Part shown: positions 1-4,847 of the stretch, piece by piece
Layout: every line of letters begins with the position of its first letter
How positions within the stretch are numbered: position 1 is the first letter of the stretch
Origin: Caldivirga sp.
GTDB lineage: Archaea > Thermoproteota > Thermoprotei > Thermoproteales > Thermocladiaceae
Length of the DNA stretch: 9,123 bases
Assembly (NCBI GenBank): GCA_028275645.1
Contig: JAPWUH010000038.1
Coordinates: 1-9,123 of the forward strand
Direction of reading: 5' to 3'
Notes under the pieces: generated by a model
Seen by the model: only the letters and a program-made list of their open reading frames with translations
Database searches by the model: none
What the model was told of the DNA's origin: nothing
Program-made: the position numbers and the translations under genes

Positions 1-461
1 ATAATGTTGTTGCGAAGAGGAGGTTTGAGAATGATACTATTAGGGTCCTGTATGACGGTGGTAGGAGGGCTATTGGTGTCATGGGTGGTAGTAAGGATTC
101 CTTAACAGTGGGTCTTGCCGAGCTTTATAGGGCGTTGAGTGAGTCTAAGGTGCCTGAGCCCCAAGTTACGGAACTTCTAGTGAGTTATACGGATAGACTT
201 ACGGTATGTCCCGATAGGAGCATCGAGTTTGGAAACCTTAAGCTCCAGCAGAGGGGCTTAACGCTGATGTGGGGTGAACCACAGGGTAAGTCTTTATACA
301 TCGTCATAACGCCTGTGTCGAGTGATAGGAGCCTGGTGATGATAGGTGCTAGGGGTGAGTGGGGGTTTACAATAGATGTACTTAGGCAAATTGGGGATTT
401 GATAGTTGGTATTAGGAAGTTGGATTGCTCTCAGGCCCAAGGGCATCCTCGTAGCACTTAA
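1..461 (+). CDS. 3' part of an unrecognised protein gene, truncated at the left window edge
   Basis: The reading frame ending at the TAA at 459-461 stays open to the window edge (first complete codon at base 3). The ATG at 81 is therefore probably internal, and about 152 residues of a longer protein are visible. I do not recognise the family. The visible part contains a Gly-rich stretch GGSKDS, a helical segment rich in Leu and Glu, then alternating hydrophobic strands (SLYIVITPV, SLVMIGARG) and a final helix, so it looks like a soluble alpha/beta domain. No metal motif or membrane segment is visible. Its last 50 bases overlap, antisense, the end of the hydrogenase maturation endopeptidase gene. 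It is convergent with the hydrogenase genes and nothing in its sequence links it to them. The frame is almost certainly coding; the function is unknown. Confidence 0.7.
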   Translation, partial: NVVAKRRFENDTIRVLYDGGRRAIGVMGGSKDSLTVGLAELYRALSESKVPEPQVTELLVSYTDRLTVCPDRSIEFGNLKLQQRGLTLMWGEPQGKSLYIVITPVSSDRSLVMIGARGEWGFTIDVLRQIGDLIVGIRKLDCSQAQGHPRST

Positions 462-945
462 TTACGAAGTCCCTGGGGTCTCCCTGCACATTCAATGTAA
501 CACCGTATCTGCTAACCACTTCCCGTAGTAACTCAATGACTTTAGGTATAGAGTTGAGGACCTCCTTACTTACGGGTTTAAATGGCTCCATATTGCCAGG
601 GCCTATGCTTATGACGTAAGCATCACCATTGAGGGCCCTCATGGCCCTTAGATAACCAATCAACAAACTAGGCGAGGCCCTATGCGCATCGAGCATTGCC
701 GTATCCTCAATCCTCAACTCACCCTCAATCCTCTCCAACGCAACCTCGCCGGGCTTAAGATCGGTGTCTATATCAATAAACACTAGGTTCTGGGCATCCA
801 TTAGGTTACCTAGTATGGCTATCCCATGAGCGTTACCGTCAATTACGAGGTCATTATTTTGAGAGAGGAAGCGTGCCAGGCAAGACCCAACACCATCATC
901 GCCGTATATTGGGTTCCCAAGGCCTATTACCTTCACAGGGAGCAT
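412..945 (-). CDS. [NiFe]-hydrogenase maturation endopeptidase (HupD/HyaD/HybD/HycI family)
   Basis: This 177-aa protein should remove the C-terminal peptide of the large subunit after Ni has been inserted, closing the active site; it acts in the cytoplasm. The N-terminal family motif is clear (GLGNPIYGDDGVG, residues 8-20). D17 aligns with the Ni-sensing Glu16 of E. coli HybD, D58 in FIDID with Asp62, and H88 in DAHRAS with His93. DG at 36-37 and PGEV at 65-68 are also family-typical. The C-terminal 25-30 residues run past the usual end of the fold. The ATG at 945 lies 13 nt inside the end of the large-subunit gene and has a GGTGAT ribosome binding site, so the two are co-transcribed and probably translationally coupled. 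The 3' end overlaps the convergent gene by 50 bp. hyaD, hupD and hybD are all used for this family, so no symbol is given. Confidence 0.93.
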   Translation of the reverse strand: MLPVKVIGLGNPIYGDDGVGSCLARFLSQNNDLVIDGNAHGIAILGNLMDAQNLVFIDIDTDLKPGEVALERIEGELRIEDTAMLDAHRASPSLLIGYLRAMRALNGDAYVISIGPGNMEPFKPVSKEVLNSIPKVIELLREVVSRYGVTLNVQGDPRDFVIKCYEDALGPESNPTS

Positions 946-2870
946 GCGTTGTAAATCACCTTCTCAATCGTCTTATAAATCCTGCCACCCTCACCCTTAA
1001 CCTCAGCGTGCACGGCACAGGCTAGGCATGGGTCAAAGCTCCTAATAGCCCTAACTATGTCAAGACCAGTCCACTGATCAGGCGACACCTCCTCAGTCAC
1101 CCAGGAGTTCAGGGCTGACATTTCGAAGGGCCCCGTGCACTGGCTTGAGTAAACGCCCGTGCACCTATTGTTCCTCGGGCTCACGTTCTTCGTGGTTGGC
1201 GCCTGGTACTGGTAATTCAGTATCTTATCATTGGACTGAACAAGCCAGTGCTGGTTTGTGCCCCTAGGCACATGCCACCAACCAATTGAGTAGCTGAAGC
1301 TTGGGTAACTACCGTGAGCCCACGGACTTGATGCCCTAGTGTGCCCAGCGGCCCACTGGGCTAGGGCGTACTCAAGGTTAGCCCATGCTATGTTGGTTAC
1401 CAAAGCCAGGTGGACCGCCCTGGCCAGAACCCTCTCAATGGTTGTTGAGTACTTAGGCAGGTTCCACGTTATGGTTAACTCACCATACAGGTCTGGGCAA
1501 CCGCCCGGGGTTGGGCATATCTCGGGTGCCCCAGAGGAGGGTTGAGCCGGTAGTAATTTAAATGATAGTTGCGATCCATTGCTTGACCAAATCTCGCCAT
1601 ATGGTTGCAACTCAACCTTTGTTGCATGCAGCGTATCTATCCAGAGCTGGCTTATTGGGTTAGTCTCTATTGGCGCTATTGTGCCATCCTTAAGCATAAG
1701 CCTTGGCTCCGCATCCCAGCTATACTTCTCGGCAAAGTTTATGGCCTGTGGCTTGGGCATCGTCGTCTTGTTCCATGGGTGGTAGGGTACCAGGTCCATG
1801 TTGCCAAAGGCTATTGGGTTGCCTAACGGGTCCTCCGTAATCCAGTAGCCCCAGGGTGGTTTAACATTATCCTTGTACCAATCGTGGTAGAAGCTAGTAT
1901 CCACGAATTCGAGCCACCCCTGGTTTATCTCGACAACGCTCTTAGTAATTAAGTTGCTACCCTGGGCATAGCCGGGCTTCTCGAGTCTCGCCTGATAAAT
2001 CTCGTCAAGGTGCTCCCACAGTGTCTTCCACCGGCTCGGACTGCTTGTAGAGGCAAAGCTACCGTAAGTCTCCGGGTCGTCAGCCCAACCTGATGCGAAC
2101 TCTGATGGTGGGTCATGGGTCTTACCATTTAGTTCGTAACCAAGGCTTACGTAGAAATCATGCAGGTCCTGCCAAATCGCCCACACGAACTTCACCCACG
2201 CAGTTAATGAAGTTAACCTCGTGTAGTACTGTTCGAATATTGAACCAGCCAGTGATAAGTCGACACTAATGCCGCCGGGCACGAGGGTTGATGGGTGTGA
2301 GTGCCTACCATATAGTAGCACACCAGCTTCCCTAGCTATCCTCTGATACTCAACCGTGAGCCGCCAGATCCTGCCCGTTATTGGGTTTAGGTCTTTCATT
2401 ATGTCAGCTATGGTCTTGTAGCCATGTATACCGCTGTACTGCGTGGACGTTGTTTGGGCCTCCTGCCAAACGCTTGGGGTTAGCTTGCTTACGATTAACT
2501 CACTGTAGTCTGGGCCGCCGAGCATGTTAAGGATTATCGAGTGGTCGTATATGTAATCAGTCATTGAGTAGGCCATGTTCCTGAGGGCAACACCCAATGG
2601 GGTTGGTGTATAGCCTGATGCTACATCATTGGCGACTACTGATGCATTAGCATGAGCGCCGCCACAGACACCGCAGGACCTGCTTGTTATGGCTATGGCA
2701 TCCTCAGGTGGCCTACCCCTTAGGAAGACCTCGAATCCCCTAAACATCATAGCTGATGTGTAGGCGGTGGTTACGTGAGGGGGTGTTGTTGTCGTGTCTA
2801 TTTCTATGTATGCTGCCAAGTGACCCTCTATTCTTGTTATTGGGTCTAGCCAAATCTTTATCGTGGACAT
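933..2870 (-). CDS. [NiFe]-hydrogenase large (catalytic) subunit, group 1-like uptake enzyme
   Basis: This 645-aa protein houses the Ni-Fe(CN)2CO site that splits H2. The N-terminal signature is RSCGVCGGAH (C66, C69, H73) and the C-terminal signature is DPCLACAVH (C615, C618, H621), giving the four Ni/Fe thiolates. Residues 622-645 after H621 form the peptide removed by the endopeptidase encoded next. Other family features are TRIEGH (12-17, with E15), PRG (R536, the active-site Arg) and NYQYQAPTT. It has no signal peptide, as expected for a subunit exported with the Tat-bearing small subunit. It is longer than the usual 550-600 residues, with a poorly conserved stretch around 330-470 and extra cysteines (C452, C458, C570, C578). 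Two usually well-kept motifs are altered: EAPRG reads HVPRG, and the GPLAR region reads ETNPISQ. The gene starts about 27 nt after a TATA box, so it is probably leaderless. Unusually, it is on the strand opposite the small subunit. The family call is secure; the subgroup (1g-like) is inferred. Confidence 0.96.
   Translation of the reverse strand: MSTIKIWLDPITRIEGHLAAYIEIDTTTTPPHVTTAYTSAMMFRGFEVFLRGRPPEDAIAITSRSCGVCGGAHANASVVANDVASGYTPTPLGVALRNMAYSMTDYIYDHSIILNMLGGPDYSELIVSKLTPSVWQEAQTTSTQYSGIHGYKTIADIMKDLNPITGRIWRLTVEYQRIAREAGVLLYGRHSHPSTLVPGGISVDLSLAGSIFEQYYTRLTSLTAWVKFVWAIWQDLHDFYVSLGYELNGKTHDPPSEFASGWADDPETYGSFASTSSPSRWKTLWEHLDEIYQARLEKPGYAQGSNLITKSVVEINQGWLEFVDTSFYHDWYKDNVKPPWGYWITEDPLGNPIAFGNMDLVPYHPWNKTTMPKPQAINFAEKYSWDAEPRLMLKDGTIAPIETNPISQLWIDTLHATKVELQPYGEIWSSNGSQLSFKLLPAQPSSGAPEICPTPGGCPDLYGELTITWNLPKYSTTIERVLARAVHLALVTNIAWANLEYALAQWAAGHTRASSPWAHGSYPSFSYSIGWWHVPRGTNQHWLVQSNDKILNYQYQAPTTKNVSPRNNRCTGVYSSQCTGPFEMSALNSWVTEEVSPDQWTGLDIVRAIRSFDPCLACAVHAEVKGEGGRIYKTIEKVIYNACSL
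955..960 (-). promoter_or_regulatory. Ribosome binding site of the maturation endopeptidase gene
   Basis: The minus strand reads GGTGAT here, 9 nt before the ATG at 945 and within the last codons of the large-subunit gene. It matches the sequence expected to pair with the archaeal 16S rRNA 3' end and supports the chosen start. Confidence 0.6.
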
Positions 2871-2895
2871 GCGATTTCATTAATAAACCCACCAG

Positions 2896-2904
2896 CTTAT
2901 AAGG
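2896..2904 (-). promoter_or_regulatory. TATA box of the large-subunit operon
   Basis: The minus strand reads CCTTATAAG. The last A of CCTTATAA is 27 nt upstream of the A of the ATG at 2870, the spacing expected if transcription starts at or next to the start codon. No GGTGAT-type ribosome binding site precedes the ATG, in line with a leaderless mRNA. Confidence 0.65.
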
Positions 2905-2930
2905 CGAATTCTCAGCTTCTTGATAAGTTC

Positions 2931-2940
2931 ACCTTAAAAG
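2931..2940 (+). promoter_or_regulatory. Probable TATA box of the 104-aa protein operon
   Basis: ACCTTAAAAG lies 22-27 nt before the ATG at 2961, within the 90-bp region between the two divergent operons. It resembles the CCTTATAA of the large-subunit promoter. The G-rich run just before the ATG is a possible weak ribosome binding site, so a leaderless start is likely but not certain. Confidence 0.45.
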
Positions 2941-2960
2941 AAAATATAAGGGGTAGGGAT

Positions 2961-3275
2961 ATGCCGAAGATAGTACTTGATGATGGTGCATCACGTGCCG
3001 AGGTTGATGTGGAAACCGTAGTAAATGCACTGAAGAAGGCAAGTAGTGAGTACAATGGCTGCGTATCTAATGGTAAGTCTAAGGACATATGTTATGTGGA
3101 GGCCATTGGTGAGTTATTCAGCGCCTTTGGCTCAGCCATGATTAACGTCTTCTATGACGAGGACCTCAGGTACTTCGCCGTGAAGAGCGCAGACCATAAT
3201 TGGTTACTGTATGACGCCCAACTTGATAGGTACAGACTAGTTAAGTTTAAGGATCTGGTGGCGATGGCCATATGA
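2961..3275 (+). CDS. Uncharacterised 104-aa protein, first gene of the operon divergent from the large subunit
   Basis: I do not recognise this family. The protein is small, acidic and soluble-looking. An N-terminal strand (MPKIVLDDG) is followed by a helix (VETVVNALKKASSEY), a segment with two cysteines (C34 in NGCVSNG and C44 in DICYVEA), a helix (AIGELFSAFGSAM), and then a run of short strands (INVFYDED, RYFAVKS, NWLLYDAQ, RYRLVKF). No membrane segment or known catalytic motif is seen. The two cysteines could bind metal or form a disulfide, but there is no direct evidence. The ATG at 2961 follows a TATA-like element at leaderless spacing, and no upstream in-frame start fits. The gene ends in an ATGA overlap with the endopeptidase-like gene, so the two are translationally coupled and probably work together, perhaps in hydrogenase assembly; that role is inferred from context only. 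Confidence 0.75.
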   Translation: MPKIVLDDGASRAEVDVETVVNALKKASSEYNGCVSNGKSKDICYVEAIGELFSAFGSAMINVFYDEDLRYFAVKSADHNWLLYDAQLDRYRLVKFKDLVAMAI

Positions 3276-3760
3276 GGGTTGTAATTGCCTACTCCGGTTA
3301 CCTACCCATGGGCGATATGGCGGTTGGACTGAGGGTTGGTGAGCTGCTTAGCAGCGCCATTAATGATAGTAGGGTTAAGATCATTGACGTGAGCATGGAC
3401 GCATTATCGGCGGTTGACCTAATAAATAGGGAGAAACCCGACGTATTAATACTTGTTGGCGCTAAACGCAGATCAAGACCGAAAGGTACGATTGAGATAC
3501 TAAAACCAGACCTAAACCCACCGAGCAACCCACTGGAGGCTAATGACCTGCTTAGACCCTCACTAGATGGTAGGATATGCATAACAGATGTATTAAATGG
3601 GATAAGGGTTCTCGGAACAACGGCCAGGGAGGTCTGGTTGGTTGAATGTGAACCACCGTATGATGAACCATACATAGGCCTATCAGAGGAGGGCGAAAGG
3701 TGTGCACAAAGGATGGTGCATGAGACCCTAAGCCTAATTAGGAAATATATAGATATATAG
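3272..3760 (+). CDS. Degenerate hydrogenase-maturation-endopeptidase-like protein, probably non-proteolytic
   Basis: This 162-aa protein follows the layout of the HupD/HybD fold: a first strand and loop (VVIAYSGYLPMGDMAVG, residues 3-19) matching GLGN...GDDGVG of the real endopeptidase in this window, a helix, a strand DVLILVGAKRR, then RPKGTIEILKPD (family PGT turn), SLDGRICITDVLNGIRVLG (family SLHqxg..dvL helix), and WLVECEPP followed by GLSEEG (family GxxP...gLS). The three Ni-recognition residues appear lost: M16 for the first acid, G63 or A64 for the Asp, D99 for the His. It is therefore unlikely to be a normal protease and may be a hydrogenase-specific chaperone or have another function. 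Extra Cys residues (C103, C126, C144) are present. Its start overlaps the stop of the 104-aa gene (ATGA). The homology rests on my motif alignment by eye and needs structure comparison. Confidence 0.7.
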   Translation: MRVVIAYSGYLPMGDMAVGLRVGELLSSAINDSRVKIIDVSMDALSAVDLINREKPDVLILVGAKRRSRPKGTIEILKPDLNPPSNPLEANDLLRPSLDGRICITDVLNGIRVLGTTAREVWLVECEPPYDEPYIGLSEEGERCAQRMVHETLSLIRKYIDI

Positions 3761-3796
3761 CTATAATGAGAACGCAGGTGTTGTGTAAGAATAAAA

Positions 3797-3810
3797 TTTT
3801 TAAATATATT
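3797..3810 (+). promoter_or_regulatory. Strong TATA box of the 83-aa protein/regulator operon
   Basis: TTTTTAAATATATT contains TTTAAATA (3799-3806), ending 26 nt before the ATG at 3832. This fixes 3832 rather than the upstream ATG at 3766 as the translation start, since 3766 would lie upstream of the transcription start. The T5 run could also help end transcription of the preceding operon. Confidence 0.65.
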
Positions 3811-3831
3811 GCAGTAAAACTATTGCTTAAT

Positions 3832-4083
3832 ATGGAAAAATCAAATGATTTATCAAACGTTGAGGAGAGAAGACGTTTATTAAAAAAGTACATTTCATTC
3901 GTAACATTGCTCACAATAAAGCCGGATATACTTATTGAAGCTCTTAATGAGAGGGATTTATTGAACCATCTCATGAACTTAGATAACCTGGATAATAATG
4001 CTAATAGGCATGGGGATCTGGATAAAGTCAATATTGAGGAGTTGTTGAGGAAAATTAGGGGGCATCATGGTGATCATTTATGA
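3832..4083 (+). CDS. Small 83-aa charged protein encoded just upstream of, and coupled to, the regulator
   Basis: I do not recognise this protein. Starting at 3832 it has 83 residues, rich in Leu, Asn, Asp, Glu and Lys, and is predicted to be mostly helical: a charged N-terminal helix (VEERRRLLKKYISFVTLL), a second helix (DILIEALNERDLLNHLMNL), an Asn/Asp-rich linker (LDNLDNNANRHGDLDK), a final helix (IEELLRKIRG) and a His-containing tail (GHHGDHL). The start at 3766 would add 22 residues but would lie upstream of the predicted transcription start. The stop overlaps the regulator's start codon (ATGA), and a perfect GGTGATCA site for the regulator lies inside this gene, so the two are translationally coupled. 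It could be a partner or modulator of the regulator; this is inferred from arrangement alone. Base composition is noticeably more AT-rich than in the hydrogenase genes. Confidence 0.65.
   Translation: MEKSNDLSNVEERRRLLKKYISFVTLLTIKPDILIEALNERDLLNHLMNLDNLDNNANRHGDLDKVNIEELLRKIRGHHGDHL
4069..4076 (+). promoter_or_regulatory. Ribosome binding site of the winged-helix regulator
   Basis: GGTGATCA ends 3 nt before the ATG at 4080. It is the best ribosome binding site in the window and lies inside the 83-aa gene, supporting translational coupling through the ATGA overlap. Confidence 0.65.
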
Positions 4084-4847
4084 AGGGTTTTGATTTAGAT
4101 AAGATCCTAGAGATCCTTAATGTCCTCGTCAGAAGGGGTCCATCAACACCCTATGAGGTTTATAAGGAATCAAGGTTAACATTGGCTACAGCCTATCGTT
4201 ACGTAAGGAAGGCTTTAGATCTTGGATATGTCAGGGAGGATTACGGCCTCATCGAGTTGACACTTAAGGGCTTACTACTACTTGCCCTACATGATAATAA
4301 GGACGCCATTTACCTGTTAAGCAGATATCTTGGTTTCAACGAGGATATAATAATCAAAATGATTGAGGAATTTCGTAAAAGGATCAATATATCCAACCTA
4401 GATGGTTTAAGGATCGTGGACATTAAGGATTTGTTGCATTACCTAATGGATAATAATGAGGATGCAAGCTCACTTGTCAGGCAGTTTAAGGATACGCCGT
4501 TAGAGCCCCTCGTTGCCTATTTAATAATCCACGCATTCCCAACAGTAACGTTGAATGACGGCACTAAAATCGTCATCAGTGACTCAGGAGTACTGGCGGT
4601 GGCGTGCGCCAGGGGGCTACGTAACTGCCCGTTAAATAATGGCCACTACACCAAATATCTGAACCGTAACGATGGGCTAATATATAGGCTGCAGTGCACC
4701 TTCGATTGCATGAGGGCTGAGGGTATTTTAGTGCTGATTTTGAAAGATGGTTCATTTCAAGAGTGTGAGAATTCTCCTTATAAATTCAGTAAAGTCACTC
4801 TAAAATACTATGGCACCCAGGATAGAGATAAAACTTACAAGGCGTGA
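4080..4847 (+). CDS. Winged-helix transcriptional regulator with a cysteine-containing C-terminal domain
   Basis: The 255-aa protein starts with a winged-helix DNA-binding domain (about residues 5-68). ILEILNVLVRRGPSTPYEVYKE gives the first helices, LTLATAYRYVRKALDLGYV the recognition helix, and REDYGLIELTLKG the wing; this layout resembles PadR/MarR/ArsR-type archaeal regulators. A helical middle region follows (70-150). The C-terminal part (150-245) begins with short strands around a DGTKIVISDSG turn and carries five cysteines: C176 and C183 (CARGLRNC), C206 and C210 (CTFDC), and C229. The CX6C plus CX3C arrangement could hold a metal or FeS cluster, or form disulfides, making a redox, oxygen or metal sensor plausible. 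Its 3' end overlaps the small-subunit gene by 38 nt, so it probably controls the hydrogenase genes or itself. DNA binding is well supported; ligand and targets are inferred. It belongs to no specific family I can name. Confidence 0.8.
   Translation: MKGFDLDKILEILNVLVRRGPSTPYEVYKESRLTLATAYRYVRKALDLGYVREDYGLIELTLKGLLLLALHDNKDAIYLLSRYLGFNEDIIIKMIEEFRKRINISNLDGLRIVDIKDLLHYLMDNNEDASSLVRQFKDTPLEPLVAYLIIHAFPTVTLNDGTKIVISDSGVLAVACARGLRNCPLNNGHYTKYLNRNDGLIYRLQCTFDCMRAEGILVLILKDGSFQECENSPYKFSKVTLKYYGTQDRDKTYKA
4776..4786 (+). promoter_or_regulatory. Internal TATA box of the small-subunit gene
   Basis: CCTTATAAATT lies within the last codons of the regulator gene. The final A of CCTTATAA is 27 nt before the A of the ATG at 4810, exactly as at the large-subunit promoter on the other strand. 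It suggests that the small subunit and cytochrome b can be transcribed, leaderless, without the regulator. Confidence 0.6.

Noticed and set aside
1339..1826. Several plus-strand open frames of 68-73 codons inside the large-subunit gene
   Set aside because: They are antisense to a well-conserved catalytic subunit, show no family motif and have no promoter; they are chance frames.
2896..2903. Palindrome CTTATAAG as an operator
   Set aside because: It is fully explained as a TATA box at the expected distance from the large-subunit start; no second copy of a longer inverted repeat was seen around it.
3766..3831. Upstream ATG that would lengthen the 83-aa protein by 22 residues
   Set aside because: The strong TATA box at 3797-3810 lies inside this stretch and places the transcription start at about 3832; the extra residues look like translated promoter sequence.
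3298..4031. Minus-strand open frames of 125 and 97 codons opposite the protease-like gene and the 83-aa gene
   Set aside because: Low-complexity Ser/Leu-rich products, no promoter or ribosome binding site, and antisense to better-supported coupled genes.
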